The notes under the pieces: generated by a model
The model's input: the letters and a program-made list of their open reading frames with translations, nothing else
What the model was told of the DNA's origin: nothing
Database searches by the model: none
Made by a program: the position numbers and the translations under genes
NCBI GenBank assembly: GCA_937864375.1
Contig: CALMJO010000549.1
Span: forward strand, 1 to 14,261
DNA length: 14,261 nucleotides
Reading direction: 5' to 3'
Source of the DNA: an uncultured Spirochaetota bacterium
GTDB lineage: Bacteria > Spirochaetota > UBA4802 > UBA5368
Shown here: in pieces, positions 1 to 7,338 of the stretch
Position numbering within the stretch: the first letter of the stretch is position 1
Layout of the letters: each line of letters starts with the position of its first letter

Positions 1-311
1 AGCGAGGGGAGAATCGCCACGAACACGAACGCGAGGGCTATCTTGAACCGAATGCTTGCTATCGGGTTTGACGATTTTTCCGAGAGCCTGCGCCGGAAGG
101 AAATGATGATAAAATAGATCGCGACGATCGCGGGGACCGCCATCATCAGGAAGATGTAGAAGTTGCGCCCTTCTTCGGTCCCGGATTCGCTCCGTGGGAA
201 GAGCCCCAGGATTAACAGCGCCGAAAACACGAAGATCCCGAGCAGGAATATCACGTCCTCCAGGCGCGGCCTCCCGGTGATGCTCCCCGTCTTGAGTTTC
301 TCGAGTTTCAT
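1..311 (-). CDS. NtrY-like membrane sensor histidine kinase, N-terminal part only
   Basis: Only the first 103 codons are in the window; the gene continues past base 1. The visible protein has a short basic N-terminus, a hydrophobic segment at about residues 20-38, a second at about 51-71, and the start of a third (IRFKIALAFVFVAILPS, from about 87). That third segment, an amphipathic stretch leading into a helix ending in LP, resembles the segment before the HAMP domain of NtrY-type kinases. No catalytic domain is visible, so the kinase call rests on this topology and on the neighbour: DUF4390 genes commonly sit directly upstream of NtrY-like kinases. A TAA lies in frame four codons upstream of the ATG, which fixes the start; no good Shine-Dalgarno sequence is seen. 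It is the last visible gene of the rpoN operon, 54 bp after the DUF4390 gene. Another multi-pass membrane protein cannot be excluded. Confidence 0.6.
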   Translation of the reverse strand, partial: MKLEKLKTGSITGRPRLEDVIFLLGIFVFSALLILGLFPRSESGTEEGRNFYIFLMMAVPAIVAIYFIIISFRRRLSEKSSNPIASIRFKIALAFVFVAILPS

Positions 312-365
312 TGCGCTCAGGTTTTAATCGCCGCGCGCGCCGCCGGCGCCGCTGCGCGTGTATCT

Positions 366-926
366 CTAGAAATCGAGCTTGGGACCATTTTCCCAGCCCG
401 TATCGAAGTTCCAGAACCCTACCATGTACTTGAAAATCAGGCTCATGGGGAAATAAAGCTCGACCGACTTGAGCTCCGCGCGCGCCCGGATCGCATAGCC
501 TTGGCCCTTCAGGGGCCCCATGTCCGCTACGTCATAGTCCTTCACCGAGAAAAAGTATTCGAGCATCGCGTTTTCGCTCTGGAAGGAGACCGTTTTGCGC
601 TCCTCCACGACCACGAACGCCTTGGCCCAGAAATCGTACTTCACCGAGCGCCTGATGATCTTGTCAAAGTCCACCTTGTTCCCCAGGAGAAAAAAAGCGG
701 CGGGACGGAAAAGCTGTATCTCATAGACGATCTTGACCTCGATCCCCCTCCTGATAGCCTCCACGATGTCCTGCGCCTGGTAGGAGGCGATGAAAAAGTT
801 GACACGCAGCTTATCCTCAACGACCTCGACCGCACCGAACTGGATCTCGTTGGCCGCGAGCGGCGCGCTTACGGCAAGAAACGCGAGGACGAGCAGGAGG
901 AAGAATGATGTATGCCCGGTATTCAT
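366..926 (-). CDS. DUF4390 family exported protein
   Basis: This 186-residue protein has a Sec signal peptide (hydrophobic residues about 8-22, probable cleavage after PLAA near residue 25), so it should be periplasmic or held at the membrane. The mature part matches what I know of DUF4390: a beta-rich domain of about 160 residues with alternating charged and hydrophobic strands, a central VKIVYEIQLF-type strand, and a C-terminal ELYFPMSLIFKYMVGFW segment ending near a tryptophan. The function of the family is unknown. Its members are repeatedly found next to NtrY-like sensor kinases, as here, which suggests a role in the periplasmic side of that signalling pathway. The start codon overlaps the stop of the preceding gene by one base (TAATG), which points to translational coupling. 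Confidence 0.75.
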   Translation of the reverse strand: MNTGHTSFFLLLVLAFLAVSAPLAANEIQFGAVEVVEDKLRVNFFIASYQAQDIVEAIRRGIEVKIVYEIQLFRPAAFFLLGNKVDFDKIIRRSVKYDFWAKAFVVVEERKTVSFQSENAMLEYFFSVKDYDVADMGPLKGQGYAIRARAELKSVELYFPMSLIFKYMVGFWNFDTGWENGPKLDF

Positions 927-1474
927 TAATATGCGCAGTACAGGGGACTCGTTACACCCACGCAGACGCCGCCCGGCTGAAGGTCAAAGGAAAACCGCAC
1001 CTTGTTCTGCGATTTCCAGTAGGGGAAATAAATTTCCTTGTTGTACGTCTCCGCGGAGCTCACGGCGTTCAGGACGCATGCGACGCGAAGCACAAGGAAG
1101 GAGAAAAGGTACCCGATTATGATGGTCTTGTCCTGAGATTCCATCTTTTTCCAGCTGACCACGTCCTGGTCGTTTTGCGTATACTTGTCGGAATAGTAGG
1201 ATATCATGTAGATGAGCAGTCCCGTCTGGATGAGGTCGGCCATGAGAAAGAAGGAGCCCTCGGCATAGTTCTGCGTGTAGAACTGACCAAGTCCCGGCCA
1301 GGTCCAGGAAAGCAGGCCCGCGATGAACGGGTCCTTGCGGTCAGGGGTATCAAAGGTGAATTCTCCGCTGTCGGGCGCCGAATCGGCCTGGGCGGCCGCG
1401 GCCTGCCGCAGCGGGACCAGCATGCATTCGGCCGCCAGCACCAGCGCGAGACAGTATGCCATTATCCTTTTCAT
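926..1474 (-). CDS. DUF5683-like small membrane protein, second tandem copy
   Basis: This protein has 182 residues. Residues 1-28 form a signal peptide or signal anchor with an alanine-rich end (QAAAAQA). A DPFIAGLLSWTWPGLGQFY motif (about 48-66) follows, then a hydrophobic helix at about 74-95, a polar loop, a second helix at about 117-138 and the conserved-looking AETYN. The PGLGQ(F/Y)Y motif before a membrane helix is typical of DUF5683/TM2-like proteins of unknown function. It is clearly a paralogue of the gene just upstream: both share DP(I/F), LSW..PGLGQ.Y, two helices and (S/E)YN. The C-terminal tail (RFSFDLQPGGVCVGV) is beta-like and is matched by FGFNGTSVFMGV in the other copy. It starts one base after the stop of that copy. 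The role is unknown; the context suggests the cell envelope. Confidence 0.7.
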   Translation of the reverse strand: MKRIMAYCLALVLAAECMLVPLRQAAAAQADSAPDSGEFTFDTPDRKDPFIAGLLSWTWPGLGQFYTQNYAEGSFFLMADLIQTGLLIYMISYYSDKYTQNDQDVVSWKKMESQDKTIIIGYLFSFLVLRVACVLNAVSSAETYNKEIYFPYWKSQNKVRFSFDLQPGGVCVGVTSPLYCAY

Positions 1475-1475
1475 G

Positions 1476-2096
1476 TTATAGAGCCCGCTCCACTCCCATG
1501 AATACCGACGTGCCGTTAAATCCGAAATTGAGTTTCGGGTAGAGCTCGCGATACTGCAGGCGCGACTTCTCGAGGCGCGAATTGTAACTGCGCGCCGACA
1601 TCACGGCGTCATAGACGTCATAAAGGTGCAGCATCACGGCGCACCCGATCAGGCCAAAGAAGACGTTGCGACGCGACGTTTCGACGACCCCAAGGTCGGT
1701 CCTTTTCGCGTCAACCTTGAGGCTGAAGCCGTTCCCGGTGCCCGCCGCGAAATCGAAATCAAGGTAATAAAAGATCGCCGCAAACACGAGAGTGTATTCG
1801 GTCACCAGGAAAATGGTCCCCTTCAGGTACTCGCCCGAATAGTACTGTCCCAGGCCGGGCATGTACCACGAAAGCATGCCGGAGAAGATCGGGTCCAGTT
1901 TCTTCGCGAACAGCACGGAATCGTACTCCATGGAATCGAGCATTGGTTTGCCGTCAGCTCCCTGGGCGGGATCGAGCGCGTAGAGCGACCCGCTGCCACG
2001 GGCAGCGCCGAGCAGGGCGACAAAAACGAACACGCCCAGCGCCAGGACAAGCGCCCGCGCGAGATTCGAGATGGGTTTATCAGTTCTTGAAGTCAT
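1476..2096 (-). CDS. DUF5683-like small membrane protein, first tandem copy
   Basis: This protein has 206 residues. A hydrophobic N-terminal helix (about 13-31) is followed by an acidic linker and the motif DPIFSGMLSWYMPGLGQYY (68-86). Two membrane helices come next, at about 93-112 and 144-160, with DAVMSARSYN just after the second. The PGLGQYY signature and helix pattern match DUF5683-like proteins of unknown function. It is homologous along most of its length to the next gene in the operon, so the pair arose by tandem duplication and then diverged strongly. Its ATG lies inside ptsH, giving a 17-nt overlap; starting further in would lose the N-terminal helix, so this start is preferred. No enzymatic residues are evident. 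Its place between ptsH and a DUF4390/kinase pair suggests an envelope function, but this is inference. Confidence 0.7.
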   Translation of the reverse strand: MTSRTDKPISNLARALVLALGVFVFVALLGAARGSGSLYALDPAQGADGKPMLDSMEYDSVLFAKKLDPIFSGMLSWYMPGLGQYYSGEYLKGTIFLVTEYTLVFAAIFYYLDFDFAAGTGNGFSLKVDAKRTDLGVVETSRRNVFFGLIGCAVMLHLYDVYDAVMSARSYNSRLEKSRLQYRELYPKLNFGFNGTSVFMGVERAL

Positions 2097-2343
2097 TTTC
2101 TATTAATGAAACGAGCCTGTCAACGGCATCCTCTTCATCCTGGCCTGCCGCCCGTACAATGAGCCTGGTTCCCGACGTAATCGCAAGGCCCAGTACTGAC
2201 ATTATGGATTTTCCGTTAGCCTCGACGTCGTCCTTGACTATAAAGACCTCGCAGGGGTATTTCATCGCCTCGCGAACGAACATCATCGCGGGGCGGGCAT
2301 GAACGCCTGCGTCGCTTTTCACCACCACTTCCTTTTCAGTCAT
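2080..2343 (-). CDS. ptsH: HPr phosphocarrier protein
   Basis: HPr is the small cytoplasmic phosphocarrier of the PTS. At 87 residues it has the normal family length. Both diagnostic sites are present at canonical positions: His15 in AGVHARPA, phosphorylated by Enzyme I, and Ser46 in GKSIMSVLGL, the target of HPr kinase/phosphorylase. The intact Ser46 region together with an adjacent hprK suggests a working regulatory switch. No Enzyme I or sugar-specific EII gene is in the window, so whether this HPr takes part in sugar transport or only in signalling cannot be judged. Its start overlaps the end of hprK by 8 nt (ATGACTGA), so the two are probably translationally coupled. Its own 3' end overlaps the next gene by 17 nt. 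Confidence 0.95.
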   Translation of the reverse strand: MTEKEVVVKSDAGVHARPAMMFVREAMKYPCEVFIVKDDVEANGKSIMSVLGLAITSGTRLIVRAAGQDEEDAVDRLVSLIENDFKN

Positions 2344-3295
2344 GCCGCTTCCTGCCTTCCATCATCATCCAGTGCTGTATGCGGTTGTCAAGCTCTCTTG
2401 CCGAATAGACGCCCATTTTTTTAAGCCTCTGGTTGAGGGCGGCCGTCTCGATTATGATGGGGATGTTGCGCCCGGGACGCACCGGCACGGTGATGAACGG
2501 CACGTCCATGTCCAGGATCGAGTACTTGTTCTCGTCTATGCCCAGCCTGTCGTATTCCTTGCCGCTCGCCCACTCCTCCAGAAGCACGACCAGCTCGATG
2601 CGCTTGCGGTTGCGCACCGAGCGGATGCCGAATACGTCCTTGACGTTGATGATCCCGAGTCCCCGGATCTCCATGTGGTGACGGATGACCTCCGAGCCGT
2701 ATCCCATGAGAAGCGACTCGTCTATCTTGCGGATCTCGACCATATCGTCGGCCACCAGGCGGTGACCCCGTTCCACGAGCTCCAGCGCGCACTCGCTCTT
2801 GCCCACGCCGCTCTTGCCCATCAGGAGGACCCCCACGCCGAACACGTCCACCAGCGTTCCGTGGTTCACCACCATGGGCGAGAATATCTCCTCCAGCACG
2901 TGGGTGAGCAGGCTGATAAACCTGGTGGTGCGGTGGGTCGTCACGAAGGTGGGAACCTGGTGCCGGTTCGCGAGCTCCAGGAATAGCTCGTCGGGATGCT
3001 CGTTGTGGGTGAAGATGCAGCAGCGCACGCTGTAGGAAAAGAAGCGCTCGAAGATTTCGCCCTTCCTGTCCGGGGCCAGCTGGCGCATGAACGCGGTTTC
3101 GCCAAGTCCGAAGATCTGTATCCTGTCGTAAGCGAAAAAGTCGAAGAAGCCGGCAAGGCCAAGGCCGGGGCGGTTAATGTCGCCCATGCTGATTTCCTTG
3201 CCCACTCCCGCCTTGCCCGCTACCAGGACCAGGTGCAGGTCTATCTTGCTCTCATTGCCGGTGAGATCGCGGATGTGGATGGTGCGTTTTTCCAT
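2336..3295 (-). CDS. hprK: HPr kinase/phosphorylase
   Basis: This bifunctional enzyme phosphorylates and dephosphorylates HPr on Ser46. It has 319 residues, the usual length. The N-terminal HprK domain (about 1-130) contains the familiar DINRPGLGLAGFFDFF stretch (39-54). The C-terminal catalytic domain contains the conserved HGTLVDVFG (His145), the Walker A loop GKSGVGKS (160-167), RGHRLVADD (176-184), the HprK signature EIRGLGIINVKDVFG (209-223) and the late VPVRPGRNIPIIIE block (270-283). All expected catalytic elements are seen, so the enzyme should be active. It lies 10 bp after hpf and overlaps ptsH by 8 nt, so kinase and substrate are co-expressed. No strong Shine-Dalgarno sequence precedes the ATG, consistent with coupling to hpf. 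Confidence 0.95.
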   Translation of the reverse strand: MEKRTIHIRDLTGNESKIDLHLVLVAGKAGVGKEISMGDINRPGLGLAGFFDFFAYDRIQIFGLGETAFMRQLAPDRKGEIFERFFSYSVRCCIFTHNEHPDELFLELANRHQVPTFVTTHRTTRFISLLTHVLEEIFSPMVVNHGTLVDVFGVGVLLMGKSGVGKSECALELVERGHRLVADDMVEIRKIDESLLMGYGSEVIRHHMEIRGLGIINVKDVFGIRSVRNRKRIELVVLLEEWASGKEYDRLGIDENKYSILDMDVPFITVPVRPGRNIPIIIETAALNQRLKKMGVYSARELDNRIQHWMMMEGRKRHD

Positions 3296-3305
3296 ATGAC
3301 GCGAC

Positions 3306-4109
3306 TCAGAACGCCGGCACCATGACTTCGAAGTCCCTGCCCCTCTTTCTAATCACGTTGAGAAAGTTTGTCTCGCTGTTGAAGAAGGGAAGGAACTCGC
3401 CGCCCGATTTCACCATGCGCTCGAGCGCATCGCTCATGGAAAGGTTTTCCACCCTGGCGGGCGCGCCTGTTTTTTTGAGATCGATCCTGGGATTCGACGG
3501 CGCATCGTTATGCACGACGAGCTCCCACTCGACGAAGTCCGCAGGGTTGAAACTGTTGCTCCTGATCATCTCGAACGGCACCTCGATCATCTTCACCGAT
3601 CCGCCGTTCCTGTATATGACCGCATAGTTCCTGTTCATGAAATCCGCGCCCTTGAGCTCCTTGACGCCCTTCTTGAAGAGGATGCAGTCGAGGTTGTCGA
3701 GCTTCATCTCAAGGTAGGCCTCTACCTCGTCCTTGGGCTTGTTGCTCACCTGATTGAGTAAAAGCTCCTTCATCTGGCGGGTAGCTGGCTCTTCGGCCAT
3801 CACGCGCGAGAGGGGAACCACCTTATGACCGCTGTGCTTTTCCTTGTATTTTACAATCTGCTTTTCCATCTTGTCGACTATGAGGTCTATAGAAGAATAC
3901 ATGTCGCCCGATTTTTCCACCGCGTAAAACTGGACGCCGTCACCGTTGATGAGCAATTCTACCATGTGGTCCAGTTTCTGTACGGCCATGATCATAGTGG
4001 CATCTATCAGCTGGTGGAAATATTTTTCGAATTTCGCGGTTTTGTTCTCCGCATAATCCTTCAGGCTTTGCGTAATCTCTACGTGCCGTCCCGTGATCGT
4101 GATTTTCAT
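3306..4109 (-). CDS. hpf: Long-form ribosome hibernation promoting factor with an enlarged middle
   Basis: HPF binds the 30S subunit in slow-growing cells and, in its long form, pairs ribosomes into 100S dimers. Residues 1-95 form the HPF/RaiA/YfiA domain: MKITITGRHVEIT, KFEKYF, then AVEKSGDMYSSIDLIVDKMEKQI and the KYKEKHSGHK tail. The last 55 or so residues (about 210-267) resemble the long-HPF dimerisation domain (ENLSMSDALERM, FLPFFNSETNFLNVIRKRG). Long HPF proteins usually have about 180-200 residues; this one has 267 because about 100 residues (about 105-205) lie between the two domains. That middle part is itself ordered-looking (EVEAYLEMKLDNLDCILFKK, NYAVIYRNGGSVKMIEVPFE) and is not recognised. 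It overlaps rpoN by 4 nt (ATGA), which fixes the start. Linkage of hpf to rpoN is common in bacteria. Confidence 0.9.
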   Translation of the reverse strand: MKITITGRHVEITQSLKDYAENKTAKFEKYFHQLIDATMIMAVQKLDHMVELLINGDGVQFYAVEKSGDMYSSIDLIVDKMEKQIVKYKEKHSGHKVVPLSRVMAEEPATRQMKELLLNQVSNKPKDEVEAYLEMKLDNLDCILFKKGVKELKGADFMNRNYAVIYRNGGSVKMIEVPFEMIRSNSFNPADFVEWELVVHNDAPSNPRIDLKKTGAPARVENLSMSDALERMVKSGGEFLPFFNSETNFLNVIRKRGRDFEVMVPAF

Positions 4110-5554
4110 TCCTTGACCTCGTTCTTAATCATATTCAGTTTCCTGCGCTTGTTCGATGGGGGTATCCCCAGTACTGCGCGGTACTTCGCGATGGTGCGTC
4201 GGGCGCAGCTCACGCCCTCGGCCTGCAGCTTCGCGAGTATCTCCTCGTCGCTCAGGGGATTTGCCGCGTCCTCACGTGCGACCAGGTCCCTCACCGCGCC
4301 CATGACGTGGTCCGAGGACACCTCCCCCGCGGCCGAGCCCTTCAGGCGCGAGGCGAAGAAGTACTTGAGCTCGAACGTGCCCCACGGAGTCTGGACGAAC
4401 TTGTTGCTCGTCGTGCGGCTTATGGTCGACTCGTGCAGGCCCACCTCGTGGGCGATTTCGGCATGCGTGAGGGGCCGGAGGCTCCCCGGACCGGTGAGAA
4501 GAAACTCCTTCTGGTGCAGCAGGATGGCGCCAGCCACCCTTAAAATCGTATCCCTCCTGTTAGAGATGTTTTTTAAAAGGTCGCGCGCCGACTGCATCCT
4601 CTCCTTGATATACGCGCGCAGGTTTTTATCAATATTTTTTTTCCTGAGCATGCGTGCGTAGTAGCCGTTGATCCTCACCTGGGGAATCCAGTCGTCGATC
4701 AGCGTCAGGATGATCTCGTCGTCGACGATCTTCACCTCGAGGTCCGGGACGATATAGCGCGTTCCCTGTGCCGAAAAGCCCCGCCCCGGGTACGGGTTGA
4801 GCGTGTGGATGAGCCTGCTCGCCTCGACTACCTCGGCCAGCGTAATACCCAGCCTCCTGGCTATCCTGTCATAGTCCAGGTTCTCCAGCTCCCTGAAGTA
4901 ATCGGTGATGACCGTGTGGAGGAGGCGGTCGTCGGGGTATTTCGCACGCGCCTGGAGCTCAAGGCTCTCCTGTACGCCGGCGGCCGCGCATCCGGGCGGA
5001 TCGAACGAGGCCACCTGGCGGACGGCGGCGCGCACCCGTTCAACATCTGTCTGCATCTCCTCCGCGATCGTCCCGGCCCCGACGCCCAGGAGTCCCCTGT
5101 CGTCCAGAGAGGTGATTATCTCTTCGAGGAGCGTAAGCTCGGCCTCGTCCTTGGACGCGATACGGGCCTGCGAAAGAAGGTGCTCGATGAGCGATTCCGT
5201 CTGCGCCACCGCGTTTTCGACGAGCCTGCGCGTGCGGTCCTCGTCGTCGGAATCGTGGGAGTATCCGCCGTCGCTCGCGTCGGTATACGCGCTCGAACGC
5301 TCCTCCATGCGCTCGGAGAGCGTGTCGTCGCCGGACAGGCTGCTCGAGATCCGCGCGAACACGGCCTCCCGGTCCCCGCCGTCACCGGGAAGGATGGAGT
5401 CTTCTTCGAGTATGGGGTTTTCTACGAGCTCGCGCGTAATCAACTCTGCGAGGTCACCCGTTGAAAGCTGCAGCATCTCTATGGACTGCTTGAGTGACTG
5501 GGTCATCACAAGCTTCTGGTTCTGCTGCAGGCCTATTTTAATCGATACCGCCAT
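4106..5554 (-). CDS. rpoN: RNA polymerase sigma-54 factor
   Basis: Sigma-54 directs RNA polymerase to -24/-12 promoters that need an enhancer-binding ATPase. All regions are recognisable in the 482 residues. The glutamine- and leucine-rich Region I is at 1-50 (QNQKLVMTQSLKQSIEMLQL, ENPILEE). An acidic Region II of variable length follows at about 51-110, then the core-binding domain (FDPPGC at 184-189, HTLNPYPGRGF at 250-260). The helix-turn-helix is at about 362-385 (LTHAEIAHEVGLHESTISR), and the RpoN box ARRTIAKYR (451-459) is close to the canonical ARRTVAKYR. Length is normal and nothing is missing. A purine-rich AGAAGGGGA sits directly before the ATG. It is the first gene of the eight-gene operon. 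The usual upstream partner in proteobacteria, lptB, is absent here. Confidence 0.97.
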   Translation of the reverse strand: MAVSIKIGLQQNQKLVMTQSLKQSIEMLQLSTGDLAELITRELVENPILEEDSILPGDGGDREAVFARISSSLSGDDTLSERMEERSSAYTDASDGGYSHDSDDEDRTRRLVENAVAQTESLIEHLLSQARIASKDEAELTLLEEIITSLDDRGLLGVGAGTIAEEMQTDVERVRAAVRQVASFDPPGCAAAGVQESLELQARAKYPDDRLLHTVITDYFRELENLDYDRIARRLGITLAEVVEASRLIHTLNPYPGRGFSAQGTRYIVPDLEVKIVDDEIILTLIDDWIPQVRINGYYARMLRKKNIDKNLRAYIKERMQSARDLLKNISNRRDTILRVAGAILLHQKEFLLTGPGSLRPLTHAEIAHEVGLHESTISRTTSNKFVQTPWGTFELKYFFASRLKGSAAGEVSSDHVMGAVRDLVAREDAANPLSDEEILAKLQAEGVSCARRTIAKYRAVLGIPPSNKRRKLNMIKNEVKE

Positions 5555-5864
5555 TCCCCTTCTGATCCAGTCGTCATCCGCACCCTCTGCGCCGGGAAGC
5601 GGGCCCGGCGCGGAATATGCTTCAGTATCTTCTCGTTACATAATATACTCACATTCTAGGGGCGGTTCTATATTAAAGCAATAATAAATTGGACCGCTTT
5701 TCGCACACGTGCGGAGCGCCGGCCGTCCGTTTAGTATTAAGAAAAGGGATTTTCCAGTCGAACGAACGGAAAACTTTTTATTCGCCTGATCAAATGAGAC
5801 CTCTCAGGGCACACTCCTGGACCGTACATGCGGAATGGCCGGTGTTTTGTTCCAGCAATGGTTA
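5555..5864. other. Intergenic region upstream of rpoN, with a GC-rich hairpin
   Basis: This 310-bp stretch carries no convincing gene; short open frames on the plus strand lack a ribosome binding site and resemble no protein. It must hold the rpoN promoter, but I could not identify convincing -35/-10 boxes. A perfect 8-bp inverted repeat (GCGCCGGG, 7-nt loop, CCCGGCGC) lies at 5589-5611, about 35 bases before the rpoN start, and would fold in the rpoN leader RNA. It lacks a following U-run in either direction, so it is not a terminator. A second, weak hairpin of TTTTCC/GGAAAA (5750-5773) is followed by five T on the plus strand and by a T-rich stretch on the minus strand. It could be a poor terminator for the AAA gene. 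Confidence 0.4.
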
Positions 5865-7046
5865 CTATATACTCTCCTCCAGACTCTTGAGTCCCACGCA
5901 GTCCTCAATGATCAAGCCGTCTTTTTTCCGGTATCCGCGTACCGGAATGATGATGCTTTTACTTATTATGCGGTCACTAAAAGATCTATCCGCGTAGGAG
6001 AAGCCCGGCAGGCCGGATTCCGGGTTCTCGCTCCATTTGCATTCGTATAACTTGAGTTTATTTCCCACGGAGACGACAAAATCTATTTCATGACCGTGAT
6101 GGTCCCTTAAAAAATAGATGGGTGTCTTACGGCACCTGTTTGAATAATATCTTATAAACTGCCCCATGACATAACTTTCAAAAAAAGCACCAATAAGCTG
6201 GCTTTTTTCCATCTCTTCAGGTGAACGGAATCCTGCAAGATACGCCGCGATCCCGGTATCAACGAAATAGAGCTTGGGCGTTTTGACGATTCGTTTCCCC
6301 ATGTTGTCAAAATAGGGCTCAAGAAGATGAATAATTCCCGACGCCTCAAGAACGGACAACCAGCTCCGTACGGTATTCGGGCTGACGCCCAGATCCGAAG
6401 CAAACGAATTCATTGAAAGCAGCTGGCCTGTTCTGACAGCCGCCAGCCTTAAAAAAAGGTCGAAGTCCCTGAGATTTTTAACCTGGAGAGCCTGTCGTAC
6501 ATCCCGTTCAAGATATGTTGCGATAAAATCCCCATAATATCTTTCAGGATCGAGATCACTGGCGTGAATTTCCGGGTATCCTCCGGTATAAATCCATCTG
6601 AGAATGGTTTTTTTATCCGCTTTTATCCCATGAAATGACTCCATTTCGGACGCTGAAAGCGAATACAGTTCAATGATACCGGCCCTTCCCGCAAGACTTT
6701 CGGTTACGCCCTGCATGAGCGAAAATTTTTGTGAACCTGTTATCAGGTATCTTAGATTTTCATTTCTGTGTGCGTCAATATCCGTTTTTATATACCTGAA
6801 AACTCCAGGAGCATACTGCACCTCGTCGAGTATAAGCGGAGGACTGTTTGTTTCCAGAAAAGATTCGCCTGAATTTTCCGCTTCTTCGGCAATGCGCGGA
6901 ATATCGAGGCTTACATACCTGATACCGGGATAAAGGCGTTGCAAGAGACTGGTTTTCCCTGTCTGCCTGCCTCCCGTAAGAATGGTTGCCGGACGGGTAG
7001 CGGCATGCAGCTTCAGGGTCTTTTCAATTTCTCTTTCTATCCACAT
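5865..7046 (-). CDS. AAA ATPase with C-terminal DUF4143 domain
   Basis: This 393-residue protein belongs to the common AAA_14/DUF4143 family of unknown biological role. Walker A is GGRQTGKT (25-32), Walker B is LILDE (71-75) followed by VQYAP, and a sensor-like LITGSQ lies at 101-106. A winged-helix-like segment (about 208-240, MNSFASDLGVSPNTVRSWL) links to the DUF4143 part. There, RDHHGHEIDFVV (314-325) and LYECKW (333-338) give the E/D...ExK arrangement of a PD-(D/E)XK-like nuclease fold (Glu320, Asp322, Glu335, Lys337). Family members are spread widely by transfer and occur as singletons, as here. The gene is visibly more AT-rich than the rpoN operon. No good ribosome binding site precedes the ATG. 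It ends 310 bp before rpoN and is probably not co-transcribed with it. Confidence 0.88.
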   Translation of the reverse strand: MWIEREIEKTLKLHAATRPATILTGGRQTGKTSLLQRLYPGIRYVSLDIPRIAEEAENSGESFLETNSPPLILDEVQYAPGVFRYIKTDIDAHRNENLRYLITGSQKFSLMQGVTESLAGRAGIIELYSLSASEMESFHGIKADKKTILRWIYTGGYPEIHASDLDPERYYGDFIATYLERDVRQALQVKNLRDFDLFLRLAAVRTGQLLSMNSFASDLGVSPNTVRSWLSVLEASGIIHLLEPYFDNMGKRIVKTPKLYFVDTGIAAYLAGFRSPEEMEKSQLIGAFFESYVMGQFIRYYSNRCRKTPIYFLRDHHGHEIDFVVSVGNKLKLYECKWSENPESGLPGFSYADRSFSDRIISKSIIIPVRGYRKKDGLIIEDCVGLKSLEESI

Positions 7047-7237
7047 GCGGGTAATTTGCAGTTGAATTGAAGTAATTTCAATATTTTTTTAATGATATTC
7101 CAATTTTTTCAGAATAACCTCATAAACTCCCCCGCATACCCCGGATTCATATGATCGGCCCTTCAGGATAATTACCTGTGCCAATTGCCGCAACCACGTG
7201 ATGCACCGGCCGGCTGCATATTTTTATGGAATAACTC
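7047..7237. other. Divergent intergenic region before the CsgG-like gene
   Basis: This AT-rich stretch separates the AAA gene (leftward) from the truncated CsgG-like gene (rightward). It should contain the AAA gene promoter on the minus strand, but I found no box pair good enough to report. A small palindrome CCGGCCGG lies near 7206-7213. Otherwise I see nothing in it. Confidence 0.3.
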
Positions 7238-7266
7238 TTGACAGAAATGCGATTTTGATGTAGTAT
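7238..7266 (+). promoter_or_regulatory. Sigma-70-type promoter for the CsgG-like gene
   Basis: A perfect -35 box TTGACA (7238-7243) is followed by a 17-bp spacer and TAGTAT (7261-7266), which matches four of six -10 positions. Transcription would start near 7273, leaving a leader of about 65 bases before the start codon at 7339. This is the best -35 match seen in the window. Confidence 0.65.
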
Positions 7267-7338
7267 GTCAACAGATATACACAGTAGCACCATAGCGGAT
7301 CAGACCACATCTCTATTCAGAACCTGCAGGAGTGGCAC

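Noticed and set aside
3189..3225. P-loop-like GKAGVGKE near the N-terminus of HprK, suggesting a second ATP site.
   Set aside because: This position is normally AGEEGLDREI or similar in HprK, in a domain that does not bind ATP; the last residue is Glu where Ser/Thr is needed. The true Walker A is at residues 160-167.
3825..4661. Long plus-strand frame opposite hpf and rpoN.
   Set aside because: It is antisense to two certain genes, and its product has no recognisable features; GC-rich genes often leave open antisense frames.
4905..5684. Plus-strand frame of 259 codons opposite rpoN.
   Set aside because: The product is an Arg/Ser-rich shadow of the rpoN codons, with no ribosome binding site.
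5689..6050. Short plus-strand frames in the gap between rpoN and the AAA gene.
   Set aside because: No Shine-Dalgarno sequence, no motif, and they run into antisense of the AAA gene.
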